A stretch of DNA of 23,727 bases from an uncultured Rhodospirillales bacterium (GCA_903904805.1 CAIVDX010000060.1:1-23727), one strand, 5' to 3'. Shown: positions 15,396 through 23,727, counted from the stretch's first letter. A program made the numbers and translations. The notes: generated by a model not told the origin, from the letters alone.

Positions 15396-16599
15396 GCCCG
15401 CACGCCCGCTGGCCGGCCTGCGCGTGCTGGACCTGACAATTTTTCTGTCAGGTCCGTTCGGCACGCAAATCCTCGGCGACCTCGGCGCGGAGATCATCAA
15501 GCTGGAAAGCCCCGATGGCGACCCGACCCGCCATCTGCCGCCCTATTTTGTCGGCGACGACAGCGCCTACTATCTCAGCATCAATCGCAACAAGCGCAGC
15601 ATCGCGCTGGATCTGAAAAATCCCGAAGGCCGCGCGCTCGCGCGCCGTCTGGCGCTGAGTTGCGATGTGATCGTGGAGAATTTTCGTCCCGGCGTGATCG
15701 ATCGTCTCGGCCTGTCGTACGACGATCTCAAATCCGAAAAGCCAGGCCTGATCTGGTGCTCGATCAGCGGCTTCGGCCAGGATGGCCCCTACCGGGATCG
15801 TCCCGCCTACGACATGATCGTGCAGGCACTCTCCGGCGGCATGAGCATGACCGGTGAGCCGAACGGTCCGCCCGTGCGAGCGGGCATCCCAATCGGTGAT
15901 CTGGCCGCCGGCATGTATGGCGTGATTGGCGTTCTTGCAGCGTTGGCCGAGAGAAACACCACCGGGATCGGTCGGCGCGTGGATATCTCGATGCTCGACT
16001 GCCAGATGGCCATGCTGTGCTACCAGGCCTCCTATCACCTGCAGGCCGGCGTGGTGCCTGGCCGGCAGGGGCGCGGGCACGATTCGATTCCCACGTATCG
16101 CGGCTTCACCGCCGGTGACGGGCTCGATATCGTCATCACCGCCAACACCGAACGCATGTGGCTCGCCCTGTGTGAGGTTCTCGAGCTTCCCGACCTGCCC
16201 GCCGACCCACGCTATCTCACCAACGCCGATCGCCACGAACATCGGGACACGTTGTTGCCTGTTCTGGAAACAGCCTTTCGCAAACGCCCCGCCGAGGAAT
16301 GGGCCGGCCTGCTCACCAAGGCTGGCATCGCGAGCGGTGTGGTGAACACGCTCGATCGGAGTCTGTCGGACACGCAGGTACTGCATCGTCAGATGGTGCT
16401 CGACCTCGCGGATACCTCCGGCCATCAGGCCCGCGTCACCGGAAACCCTATCAAATTCAGCGATTCTACCGAGCCATCTTATCATTACCCACCCGCATTA
16501 GGGGCCGATGGCGAAGCCGTTCTGCGAAATCTCCTGTCACTCGACGACGCCGAGATTTCTCATTTCAAGGCCAATGGCGCCGTCCGCGTTCCGCACTAA
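15388..16599 (+). CDS. CaiB/BaiF family (class III) CoA-transferase
   Basis: This 403-residue enzyme moves CoA from a donor thioester, often succinyl-CoA, to a carboxylic acid through an enzyme-bound anhydride. Family hallmarks are LAGLRVLDLTIFLSGPFGTQ, LGDLGAEIIKLE, NRNKRSIALDLKNPEGR, DVIVENFRPG and the catalytic Asp region IPIGDLAAG, where D171 matches the nucleophile Asp169 of formyl-CoA transferase. ATG 15388 lies inside the end of the molybdenum-subunit gene (8-bp overlap), so the two are coupled. It is the last gene of the plus arm and is followed by a weak hairpin. In the pathway it probably activates the imported acid or a ring product to its CoA ester. Related class III enzymes activate phthalate in anaerobic degraders, but those usually come as two genes and only one is here. 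The substrate is unknown. Confidence 0.93.
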   Translation: MAEPARPLAGLRVLDLTIFLSGPFGTQILGDLGAEIIKLESPDGDPTRHLPPYFVGDDSAYYLSINRNKRSIALDLKNPEGRALARRLALSCDVIVENFRPGVIDRLGLSYDDLKSEKPGLIWCSISGFGQDGPYRDRPAYDMIVQALSGGMSMTGEPNGPPVRAGIPIGDLAAGMYGVIGVLAALAERNTTGIGRRVDISMLDCQMAMLCYQASYHLQAGVVPGRQGRGHDSIPTYRGFTAGDGLDIVITANTERMWLALCEVLELPDLPADPRYLTNADRHEHRDTLLPVLETAFRKRPAEEWAGLLTKAGIASGVVNTLDRSLSDTQVLHRQMVLDLADTSGHQARVTGNPIKFSDSTEPSYHYPPALGADGEAVLRNLLSLDDAEISHFKANGAVRVPH

Positions 16600-16602
16600 T
16601 TT

Positions 16603-16630
16603 CCAAAAGTCTTTTGGTTGTTTCTTTCAA
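16603..16630 (+). terminator. Weak intrinsic terminator after the plus arm
   Basis: CCAAAAG (16603-16609), T, CTTTTGG (16611-16617) is a perfect inverted repeat directly after the CoA-transferase stop, followed by the T-rich run TTGTTTCTTT. The usable stem is only about 5 bp once a loop is allowed, and the stem is AT-rich, so termination may be partial. It lies in the 48-bp gap between the convergent CoA-transferase and sbcC genes. Confidence 0.45.
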
Positions 16631-16647
16631 CAAAGAGCTACCCTTCC

Positions 16648-19600
16648 TCACTCCACCACAACCGACACCGAACTCCGCCCGCCCCCCTGAGGTGTCACCA
16701 TCACCTTCACCGGCAGTCGCTCGGTGAGATCGGGCAGATGGCTGATCACCACCACCTGGCGCCCAGTGGCCTGCAATTGTTCCAGCGTGCTGATGGCCAT
16801 TCCAAGGCTTTGCGGATCGAGTGCGCCGAAACCTTCGTCAATGAACAAGCTCTCAACATGGCGCCCCGCACCGGTGGACATACCAGCCAACGCCAGCGCC
16901 AAGGCGAGACTCACGAGGAAGCGCTCGCCACCTGACAAATTGTGCAGCCCTCGTATCTCTCCCGCCATATCGCGGTCACGCACCACAAGTTTCATGTCGC
17001 CATCGGCAGCGCATTCAAGCTCGTAGCGCGGGCGCAGGTCCCAAAGATGACGGTTGGCGAGAAACACCAGATGCGCAAGCGTAAGGGATTGCGCATAGCG
17101 ACGAAAGCGCGCGCCATCCGCGCTGCCGATCAGGTCGTCAAGGCGCAGCCAGACATCCGCGCTCGCCCGACGCTCGGCGATCTCGTGCTCAAATCGCGCG
17201 CGCGCGGCACGCTGCAGGTCGTCATTGCGCAGATCGACGTCGGCCGCTCGCATGATTTCCTCAAGAAGCTGGACGCGCAGACTCACCTCTTGCCGAACCT
17301 CCAGCACAGCCTGCCGACCTTCCTCCGGCGCACCAAGCAGATGCGCATCGTACTGTGCGGCCCGCTCGGCCCGAACAGCCATCGCATCTCGTAACCTTGC
17401 CGACACAGCCTCGAGCCTGGCGGACTCAGCGGGAAGTCCGGCGGCGCGGTCGAGAAGGCCCATCGCGGTCGCGCGATCCAATCCGGCCGCCGCAAGCGCG
17501 GCGTCGAGCCTGCTCGTGGCGGACGATCGTGCACCGAGCGCAAGGTCATGGTTGCGCACCGCATTGGCGAGCTCGCTGTCCGCCTTCGCCCGTTGCAGCG
17601 CAGCCGCAACCCTGGCCACCTCGGCAAGCCGCACAGCACCACGCGCCTGGCCAATCCGATCGTCGAAATCCTGCCTGACAGCAACAACAGGTTGGCCGTC
17701 AAGCAACCCGTTGCGTCGGGTCACGAGGTCGTCATGCGCCACGTGGGCGACATGCGCAGCGCTATCAACGCGCGCGCGCGTTGCGGTTGCTGCCTCAAGG
17801 CGAGCACGCTCACTGGCGAGAGCAAGCTCGGCTTCTGCCAGCGTCGCGCGATCCCGCGACACCGCCGCCTGCCGGGCCGACCATAGGGCGGCCTGCGCCC
17901 GCAACATCGCCAACGGATCAGCCAAGGCCTGCCAGGTCGGGCAGATATCACCGATCGACACATCGATCCGCGCAACGCTCTCGCTGCATCGCGCGGCGGC
18001 ATCGGCTTCGTCAAAGCGCAGAATTGTCAGCGACAGAAATCGAATCCTGCCGTCGATTTCCTGCTGTAGCTGAGAAAGATCGGCAGGCTGGTCCGGCAAA
18101 TCGATGAACCTGGCAACCGAACGCCAATCGGCGAGCGCCTGCTTACACACGCTGTCGGCGAGCGTGATCAGGCGCGACTGCTCATATGCGGCGCGCGTCG
18201 CCGCCTGCTCAAGCGCTCGCGCGGTCGCAAGCGCGGTGCGCAATCCGTCCACCACGCTCTGCAATTCGCCAACCCGCGCGCGTGCAGATTCCTGGCGTTC
18301 CAGCAGAAGTCGTTCAATAATTCCAGGCTGATGATCGGTGCCGCCGCACACCGGGCATGGCGCGCCTGGCACAAGAGCCAGACGCAATTCCGCCGCCGTT
18401 CTGGTCGCAGCCGCGTCCGCCAGGTCACGTGTGCGGACGGCTTCTTCCACGCGGGCCACTGCGGCCGGCAGTTCAGCCTCTGCACGCTGCACCTGCAATC
18501 GTGATTTTGTGATTTCGTTCCCGTATTGGAAAAGCAGAGTCGTGGCGCCCGCACGCCGCGCCACCTCCGAAAGAAAGATCTGTCCGGCGGCCTGGGCTTT
18601 CGCCAAATGCAGCTGCCCTGCCTGAATCTCGACGAGGTCACGCTCCACACTCGCGCGGTCCAGCGGATGGTCCTCGAGCGGGGCGGTGGGCGCCCCACGC
18701 CCGGCCTGCCGAAGCTTCGTCTGCGCGTCGTGATGCAACGACCTCACGCGCGCAAGTCTCCCAAGCTCGTCTTCCAGACCTGGGAGAACGCCGTCCAATC
18801 TCGCGAAGGCAGCATTTTGAGTGAGCCAGGCCTCATGTTCAGCGACCGCTGCGCCAGCCGCCTGGCATGCGATCTCAGCCGACCGCAGGGCCTGCAGCGC
18901 AGTCTCCTCGGCCCGGCGCGCCTGCGCCCGCTCGACGGTCCGCCGCGCGAGTTCCTCGGCGGCCGATACAACACTGGCGTCCAACGCCTGCGCCAGATCG
19001 AGAACAGGACCAACGGCCGCATAAGCGGCCTCGACATTCGCCAACGCAGCACTCGCCGCCTCCTGCTCGGCGCCATGCAACCGCAATGCATCGTGGGCGG
19101 CGATGGCGGCCAGTTCGGCTTCCCGACGATCGGTGATCGCCTGCGCGAGCGCCTGATCGGCGGCCTCCGCCGCAAGCAACTCCGCACGCAGCCCGACCGC
19201 CTCTCGCGCCAGTGCAAGTGCCGCGCGATCCGGCTCGGCGGCGTCATGGTCAGCCTGCGCGTCTGTCTCCGCCAGACGTGCTGCCGCGAGCGAGGCGGCA
19301 AGCTCGTTGGTGCGGTCGTGCCAGGAAAGCACTGCGGTGAGATGGACAACGCGGGCATTCAACGCCTCACGTTCAGCTTCGCCGCGCGCGCGCTCGGCCT
19401 CCAACGCAGCGCGATCCTCGGCGTCCAGGATGGCCAAAAGCATCGCCTGCTGCTGCAATTTCACGATTTCAGCGCGCTCGGCACGCGCCCGTTCGAACGC
19501 CGCGATCGAAATGCGCGAATAGATCTCGGTGCCGGTGATGCGCTCCAAAAGGGCGGCGCGGTCGGTCGCCTTGGCGCGCAGGAAATTGTCGAACTCGCCC

Positions 19601-20103
19601 TGCGCCAGCAGCACCGCGCGACAAAACTGATCGAAATCCAATCCGATCCGGTGCTCGATCTCGGCCAGCGTCTCGGTGCGCGTTCCACCCAAAGCGGCAC
19701 TGGATTCGATGTCGTACAGTGAGATTGTTTGCCGCTGCAGTCGGCCATTGCCGCGATTGCGTGCGCGACGCACCTCCCAATGGGCGCGATAGGCCCGGCC
19801 ATCCTGGCCGACGAAATCGACTTCGGCGAAGCCGCCACCCGCCCCATGCCGCAGCACCGCGCGCGGGTCGTTCGCACCCAGCGCGTCAACACCGATTCCC
19901 GATCCGGATTCGACACGCTCCAGACGGGGGATGCGATCATACAGCGCCAGGCAAATCGCATCGAGCATGGTGCTTTTGCCCGCACCGGTTGGCCCGGCAA
20001 TGGCGAGAATGCCGGCGCTGCGCAATGGGGCCTGGTCGAACTCCAACGCGAAGGGCCCAGCAAGGCTCGCGAGATTTTCGCCCCGCAGCGCCAGCAACCT
20101 CAA
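16648..20103 (-). CDS. sbcC: Exonuclease subunit SbcC (Rad50-like ATPase)
   Basis: SbcC is the ATPase and DNA-tethering subunit of the SbcCD nuclease, which cleaves hairpins and processes DNA ends. The 1151-residue protein has Walker A GPTGAGKST at 37-45 and a long Ala/Arg/Glu-rich central region with coiled-coil character. The zinc hook is CPVC (C583, C586). The ABC signature LSGGERF lies at 1056-1062, and Walker B LFIDEGFGALD at 1086-1096 is followed by VVVISH. The N-terminus MRLLALRGENLASLAG is standard, so translation must start at TTG 20103, which shares two bases with the TGA of sbcD. GGGGAG lies 7 bases upstream. sbcD-sbcC form a two-gene operon, as in most bacteria. Complete, with no sign of decay. 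Confidence 0.96.
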   Translation of the reverse strand: MRLLALRGENLASLAGPFALEFDQAPLRSAGILAIAGPTGAGKSTMLDAICLALYDRIPRLERVESGSGIGVDALGANDPRAVLRHGAGGGFAEVDFVGQDGRAYRAHWEVRRARNRGNGRLQRQTISLYDIESSAALGGTRTETLAEIEHRIGLDFDQFCRAVLLAQGEFDNFLRAKATDRAALLERITGTEIYSRISIAAFERARAERAEIVKLQQQAMLLAILDAEDRAALEAERARGEAEREALNARVVHLTAVLSWHDRTNELAASLAAARLAETDAQADHDAAEPDRAALALAREAVGLRAELLAAEAADQALAQAITDRREAELAAIAAHDALRLHGAEQEAASAALANVEAAYAAVGPVLDLAQALDASVVSAAEELARRTVERAQARRAEETALQALRSAEIACQAAGAAVAEHEAWLTQNAAFARLDGVLPGLEDELGRLARVRSLHHDAQTKLRQAGRGAPTAPLEDHPLDRASVERDLVEIQAGQLHLAKAQAAGQIFLSEVARRAGATTLLFQYGNEITKSRLQVQRAEAELPAAVARVEEAVRTRDLADAAATRTAAELRLALVPGAPCPVCGGTDHQPGIIERLLLERQESARARVGELQSVVDGLRTALATARALEQAATRAAYEQSRLITLADSVCKQALADWRSVARFIDLPDQPADLSQLQQEIDGRIRFLSLTILRFDEADAAARCSESVARIDVSIGDICPTWQALADPLAMLRAQAALWSARQAAVSRDRATLAEAELALASERARLEAATATRARVDSAAHVAHVAHDDLVTRRNGLLDGQPVVAVRQDFDDRIGQARGAVRLAEVARVAAALQRAKADSELANAVRNHDLALGARSSATSRLDAALAAAGLDRATAMGLLDRAAGLPAESARLEAVSARLRDAMAVRAERAAQYDAHLLGAPEEGRQAVLEVRQEVSLRVQLLEEIMRAADVDLRNDDLQRAARARFEHEIAERRASADVWLRLDDLIGSADGARFRRYAQSLTLAHLVFLANRHLWDLRPRYELECAADGDMKLVVRDRDMAGEIRGLHNLSGGERFLVSLALALALAGMSTGAGRHVESLFIDEGFGALDPQSLGMAISTLEQLQATGRQVVVISHLPDLTERLPVKVMVTPQGGGRSSVSVVVE

Positions 20104-21278
20104 ATCACCGCTCCCCAGAGCGTGTGGAATGCGGTCAGCAGATCTTCCGCCGGCTCAGTGCCATATAGCTCGCGGTGCCGACGCGCGAACACGTCCGGAG
20201 GGGTGAGATCGCCAAGCGCAATGCCGCTGCCGGCCACACCCACCATGCCCTCCGCAAGCCCTTCGGCGACCCGCTCAATCCGCACCAGACGCACTGCTTT
20301 GCCAGCCAGTGCCGTCTCGATCCGGCCACGCAGGCCAGGCTGGGGCCCGCTCAGACGCACGGCGATTTCCAGATACGGCGCACCCAGCGGGCTGTGGGGA
20401 ATCTCCAGTGCCAGCAAGGCTGCTTCCAGATCCTCCAGTTCCAAAGCGCCGCTCGGCGGTGCTCGCAGCAATGGCACCGGTCGGGGAATTTCAATCAGCT
20501 CCACCTGTGCCGGCCCGTTGCCGATCTCCACCAGCGCCACACTGTGGTGATAGAGGCGCTCGGTCGCCGATAGCGGAAATGGAGCACCTGCGTAACGGAT
20601 AAGTGTCGGACCGCTGATCTGCTGCGGACGATGCAGATGGCCCAGAGCGACATAGCGCGCGCGCGCGGGAAAGACGGTGGCCGCAACGGCCTCCTCACCC
20701 CCCATCACGATTCGCCGCTCGCTGAGTTCGCTGACCTCACCTCCGGCAAGATGAAGATGCCCCATCATGATCAGGGGCAGCGAGGGATCGGCAGCCTCCG
20801 CCGCGCGTGCATACATTGCCGCGATATCGCCGCCATCAACGCCACCGCCGCCAATATCGCCAGGCCGCAGAAAGGGAATGGCCGCGCAAACCGCTCCGGG
20901 CAGGGGAACCAGGGTCGCCTCGGGGGCCGCCGCCCCACCGCTGCGTGGCATGGTGCCAATAATCGCGCAGCGACCGGAGTCCAGCAGCGGCTGGGGCAGC
21001 TCGAGTCGCGTGCCGGAATCATGATTGCCACCGATCAGCACGATCGATAGGCTGGGATTTTCCGCCAGCGCACCGGCGAGAAACGCGAACAGGCGCCGCT
21101 GCACCGGCACCGGCGGATTGACGCTGTCATAGATATCGCCGGCAACAATCAGCGCATCCACCGTCCGCGCGCGCAGCAGGGCACGCAGCCAGGTCAGGAA
21201 TGCATCATGCTCGGCCTCGCGGTCGAAGCCATGCAACTCGTGGCCAAGATGCCAATCTGCGGTGTGGATCAGGCGCAT
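20100..21278 (-). CDS. sbcD: Exonuclease subunit SbcD (Mre11-like nuclease)
   Basis: SbcD is the metal-dependent nuclease partner of SbcC. The 392-residue protein has every calcineurin-like phosphoesterase motif: D8 and H10 in HTADWHLGH, D48 in VAGDIYD, N85/H86/D87 in GGNHDSG, the GHLHLAGGE segment, and GHLH in VALGHLHRP. These bind two manganese ions and carry out 3'-5' exonuclease and hairpin endonuclease chemistry. A C-terminal capping domain follows from about residue 270. The ATG at 21278 gives the usual MRLIHTADWHLG start; no strong ribosome site precedes it. Its TGA overlaps the TTG start of sbcC. Confidence 0.96.
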   Translation of the reverse strand: MRLIHTADWHLGHELHGFDREAEHDAFLTWLRALLRARTVDALIVAGDIYDSVNPPVPVQRRLFAFLAGALAENPSLSIVLIGGNHDSGTRLELPQPLLDSGRCAIIGTMPRSGGAAAPEATLVPLPGAVCAAIPFLRPGDIGGGGVDGGDIAAMYARAAEAADPSLPLIMMGHLHLAGGEVSELSERRIVMGGEEAVAATVFPARARYVALGHLHRPQQISGPTLIRYAGAPFPLSATERLYHHSVALVEIGNGPAQVELIEIPRPVPLLRAPPSGALELEDLEAALLALEIPHSPLGAPYLEIAVRLSGPQPGLRGRIETALAGKAVRLVRIERVAEGLAEGMVGVAGSGIALGDLTPPDVFARRHRELYGTEPAEDLLTAFHTLWGAVI

Positions 21279-21304
21279 GCGCCCATGGTGACCGAGGAAC
21301 GACC

Positions 21305-21333
21305 ATCAGGCCAGGGCCGAGGCCCTGCCTGAT
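21305..21333 (-). terminator. Strong hairpin between binding-protein gene and sbcD
   Basis: ATCAGG-C-CAGGGCC and GGCCCTG-CCTGAT pair as a 13-bp stem with a single bulged C and a very small loop, 13 bp after the stop of the minus-strand binding-protein gene and 26 bp before sbcD. There is no T-run after it on the minus strand, so it is not a classical intrinsic terminator. It could still end or stabilise the upstream transcript and isolate sbcDC. Confidence 0.5.
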
Positions 21334-21346
21334 GTCAGGTCAGCTG

Positions 21347-22573
21347 TCAGCCATGCCACCATTTCTCTTTCGGGCAGAGCGACCGGTCGAGGGGGCGGAA
21401 GGCCTTGTCGGCCGGAACGGTAGCGATCGGTTCGTAGAAATCATAGGCCATCTTGCTCTGGGAGGGCGCCTTCACCTTCCACAGATAACCGTCATGCTCC
21501 ATCCGCCCGTCGGGCCGCAGCGAGGCGTGGCGCATCACCGGGTCCTGGATCGGCAGCGTGTGCAGCTTGGCCATCACCGCCTTGGTGTCGTTGGTGCCGG
21601 CGGCAGCAGCGGCCTTGAGATAGGCCAGGGTCACCGAATACACGCCCGCCTGGATCGCCGAGGGCATCGCATGATGGCGGGCAAAGAAGCGCTCCGACCA
21701 GGTGCGTGCCTCGGCGTCCATGTTCCAGTAGAAATTCTCCAGCGTGGTCACCCCCTGCGCCACGTCCTGGCCGAGAGCCGCCACATCCGGCAGTGTCAGG
21801 TTGAACGCGATCAGCTGCTGCGGTGCGCGGGGAATGCCGAACTCATGCGCCTGCTTCAGCACATTCACCAGATCGCCGCCGGTGGAGCCCACCACCAGAT
21901 AGTCCGCACCCGAGGATTGGCCCTGCAGCAGGAAGGTGGAGAAATCACCGGCGAAGTTGAACGGATGGAACACCGTGCCCACGGTGGTGCCACCATTGGC
22001 CTTCATGATGTCGGTGCCGTCATCCACCAGGCCGTGGCCAAAAGCGTAGTCAGCCGCGAGGAAAAAGAACTTCTTGCCCGGCTTGGCAAGCGGCTCGATC
22101 AATCCGCGCGCCTGGCCATAGGTGTCCCACATCCACTGCACCGAGGTGGAGGGCGCGCAATCCTCATTGGTCAGCCGCGCGGTGCCGCCGGGGAACAGAG
22201 CGATCTTGCCCTTCTCCTCCATCAGATGCTGCACAGCGATCTGCACCGCGGCCTGGATGATGTCGGTGACGGCATCGACATGCTGCACGTCGATCCATTC
22301 GCGCACGATCGACGTGGCGAGTGCCGCATCGTTGCGGTGATCTGCGGAGATGACATCGATGGTCATGCCCTTGCACGGCCCGGCGAGGCAATCCTCGCGC
22401 GCCATCTGCGCCGCGATTTCCGACCCCTTGCCGCTTTGCGATGACAGCGACCCGGCCATGTCGGTGATCACGCCAACCTTCACATGCACCGGGTCGGCGG
22501 CAAGCGCGGCAACCGGGGCGAGCATACCGGCGGCGAGCAGAATTGGGGCGAGCGGAATCTGGGCGATTCTCAT
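21347..22573 (-). CDS. ABC transporter substrate-binding protein, LivK-like
   Basis: This 408-residue periplasmic protein has a signal peptide (cleavage after ALA at residue 25) and a type 1 periplasmic-binding fold: VHVKVGVITDMAGSLSSQSGKGSEIAAQMA, MTIDVISADHRNDAALATSIVREWID, FFFLAADYAFGHG and ADYLVVGSTGGD. These are typical of the branched-chain amino acid/amide/aromatic-acid binding proteins (HAAT family). AGGAGGAAACG precedes ATG 22573, an excellent ribosome site. No permease or ATPase gene of the cognate ABC importer is within the window; neighbours are sbcD and a divergent FkbM methyltransferase, so it is an orphan here. It could serve a distant LivHMGF system or a sensor. Ligand unknown. 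Confidence 0.92.
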   Translation of the reverse strand: MRIAQIPLAPILLAAGMLAPVAALAADPVHVKVGVITDMAGSLSSQSGKGSEIAAQMAREDCLAGPCKGMTIDVISADHRNDAALATSIVREWIDVQHVDAVTDIIQAAVQIAVQHLMEEKGKIALFPGGTARLTNEDCAPSTSVQWMWDTYGQARGLIEPLAKPGKKFFFLAADYAFGHGLVDDGTDIMKANGGTTVGTVFHPFNFAGDFSTFLLQGQSSGADYLVVGSTGGDLVNVLKQAHEFGIPRAPQQLIAFNLTLPDVAALGQDVAQGVTTLENFYWNMDAEARTWSERFFARHHAMPSAIQAGVYSVTLAYLKAAAAAGTNDTKAVMAKLHTLPIQDPVMRHASLRPDGRMEHDGYLWKVKAPSQSKMAYDFYEPIATVPADKAFRPLDRSLCPKEKWWHG

Positions 22574-22684
22574 CGTTTCCTCCTGGGACTTTTATTGGCG
22601 GTAACCCTGCCACCGGAGACTGTGGTCGACAAGACCGGCAAATTGAGACCTTATTGCGAAACTTAAGTGGTCGATGAGGAACTG

Positions 22685-23599
22685 ATGGACGCCAAACGAG
22701 CCGCCGCCTATTTCGCTCGGGCCTACCTGCGGCATTTCCCAATCGATGCCGGAAAAAACATGGTGTGGGAGAAGCTGCTGCGGCCTTACCTCACCTGGCG
22801 CGACCTCAGTTTCGACGTGCTCACCCAGGCCGGCATCACGCTGCATGTGAACACCACAGACCTCATTCAGCGCATGATCTTCTATTTCGGTGTTTGGGAG
22901 CCGGCCGCCACCGCGCACATCACCGCCTGGCTGCGCCCGGGCGATGTCTTCATCGATGTCGGTGCCAATATCGGCTACTATACGACCCTGGCCTCAAAGC
23001 TGGTCGGACCGACCGGGCGCGTTTACGCGTTCGAGCCGTCGCCATCGATCCATCGCACGCTGCAGGAGCATTTGGCGCTGAACCACTGTGACAACGTGGT
23101 GGCGTTCGAGGCTGGCATCTACCACGAGGAGGCAACACTCCCCTTGTTCCTGGCGGCATCCGACAATATCGGCGCGTCCACGTTGATGCCCGGCGTCGCC
23201 GGCGAGCGCGACACCGTGATCGAGGGCATGGTGAAGGTGGGACCGCTGCAGCTTTTTGTTCCGGAAGCAGATATTTTGCGCGCACGGATGATCAAGATCG
23301 ATGTCGAGGGAGGCGAGTGGTCGGTTCTGCGCGGCATTGCCGCCTTGCTGCCGCGACTGCAATCTGGCGCCGAAATCATGGTGGAAATCACCCCCTCGGC
23401 GCTGGAGGAGGCAGGTAGCAGCGTGGCCGAGTGCATGGACCTTTTCGCCGCAGCCGGGTTCGACGCTTTTTGCTATGATCGTCAGCTGGAACAATACGAA
23501 CATCGCTTCGCGTCGTTGCTCGGAAAATTCTCAGCCGAGCTGGAAAAGATGCCCGACACGATCCCCTCGGTGGTGGACGTGGTGTTCCGCAAACGCTGA
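22685..23599 (+). CDS. FkbM family SAM-dependent methyltransferase
   Basis: This is a 304-residue class I methyltransferase of the FkbM family, which mostly O-methylate sugars or polyketides, often in surface polysaccharide or glycan pathways. SAM-binding motif I is DVGANIGYYT (91-100), followed by VYAFEPSP (to 120), and the family motif IKIDVEGGEWSVLRG lies near residue 205. An N-terminal segment of about 70 residues before the domain is usual. ATG 22685 is preferred to GTG 22667 because GAGGAA sits just upstream of it. It is divergent from the binding-protein gene, with no glycosyltransferases nearby, so its acceptor is unknown. The TGA abuts the stop of the next minus-strand gene. Confidence 0.9.
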   Translation: MDAKRAAAYFARAYLRHFPIDAGKNMVWEKLLRPYLTWRDLSFDVLTQAGITLHVNTTDLIQRMIFYFGVWEPAATAHITAWLRPGDVFIDVGANIGYYTTLASKLVGPTGRVYAFEPSPSIHRTLQEHLALNHCDNVVAFEAGIYHEEATLPLFLAASDNIGASTLMPGVAGERDTVIEGMVKVGPLQLFVPEADILRARMIKIDVEGGEWSVLRGIAALLPRLQSGAEIMVEITPSALEEAGSSVAECMDLFAAAGFDAFCYDRQLEQYEHRFASLLGKFSAELEKMPDTIPSVVDVVFRKR

Positions 23600-23727
23600 T
23601 CAGTCGGCGCTGAGCCCAGCCACCAGAAACGGCACCAGACTCGCCAGCAGCTTGTCCACATCGCGCGGATCGCATTGGCCACCGGAGAGGGCAACAATGC
23701 GCTGTGGCCCCGTGGCGCTGTAGTAGA
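23600..23727 (-). CDS. 3' end of a gene, possibly a TetR family regulator (start outside window)
   Basis: The minus strand is open from the window end to TGA at 23602-23600, giving a 41-residue C-terminus (YYSATGPQRIVALSGGQCDP, then VDKLLASLVPFLVAGLSAD). The final amphipathic helix resembles the C-terminal helix of TetR-type repressors, but there is no DNA-binding domain in view, so this is only a guess. It is taken as real because it converges exactly on the FkbM stop with no gap and has coding-like composition. Confidence 0.4.
   Translation of the reverse strand, partial: YYSATGPQRIVALSGGQCDPRDVDKLLASLVPFLVAGLSAD

Noticed and set aside
21269..21286. Five-codon reading frame (ATG to TGA) overlapping the sbcD start on the minus strand
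   Set aside because: Too short to judge and without a ribosome site; likely chance in GC-rich DNA.
22574..22684. Possible operator or promoter in the divergent gap between the binding protein and the methyltransferase (a GGTC-GACC repeat near 22624)
   Set aside because: Only 4-bp arms and no convincing -35/-10 pair on either strand; nothing beyond the two ribosome sites can be supported.

Overview
The window is GC-rich, densely packed DNA that reads as an alphaproteobacterial chromosome, probably Rhodospirillales/Acetobacteraceae-like. That placement is inferred from the style of ArgG and SbcC, the abundance of TctC/CaiB/UbiD-type catabolic genes and the GC-rich codon use; no rRNA or other marker is present to confirm it. 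No tRNA, CRISPR array, insertion sequence or phage gene was seen, and no gap between genes exceeds about 110 bp.

Regions. (1) 1-2621, plus strand: the 3' part of argG, followed after 5 bp by an MmgE/PrpD-family gene with a Tat-type signal. (2) 2618-10207, minus strand, read right to left: a tightly packed run of a TctA-TctB fused permease, a CoxG-like SRPBCC protein, an enoyl-CoA hydratase/isomerase, a UbiD decarboxylase, a GntR/FCD regulator and both subunits of a terephthalate-dioxygenase-like (TphA2/TphA3-like) Rieske oxygenase. (3) 10317-16599, plus strand, divergent from region 2: a second UbiD decarboxylase, a TctC-type solute-binding protein, a lone xanthine-dehydrogenase-family molybdenum subunit and a CaiB/BaiF CoA-transferase. 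(4) 16648-21278, minus strand: sbcD and sbcC, the DNA-end nuclease/ATPase pair. (5) 21347-23727: an orphan LivK-type binding protein (minus), a FkbM-family methyltransferase (plus), and the 3' end of a minus-strand gene that may be a TetR regulator.

The central feature is regions 2 and 3, which look like one catabolic unit of about 14 kb for an aromatic or heteroaromatic (di)carboxylic acid. The TctC protein and the TctAB fusion would import it, the CoA-transferase could activate it, two prenyl-FMN UbiD enzymes would remove carboxylates, and the Rieske oxygenase and molybdenum hydroxylase would oxidise the ring. The crotonase would act on a CoA intermediate. The GntR regulator probably controls the system. 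A 17-bp palindrome (TGTCATA-TTG-TATGACA) lies in the only divergent promoter of the unit, and a related near-palindrome lies just ahead of the dioxygenase genes. I do not recall a described pathway with this exact set: two UbiDs, TphA2A3-like oxygenase, XDH large subunit with CoxG, CaiB and TctAB fusion. Several partners are absent from the window: UbiX, oxygenase reductase, dihydrodiol dehydrogenase, and the FeS and FAD subunits of the molybdenum enzyme. The substrate is therefore not determined from sequence.
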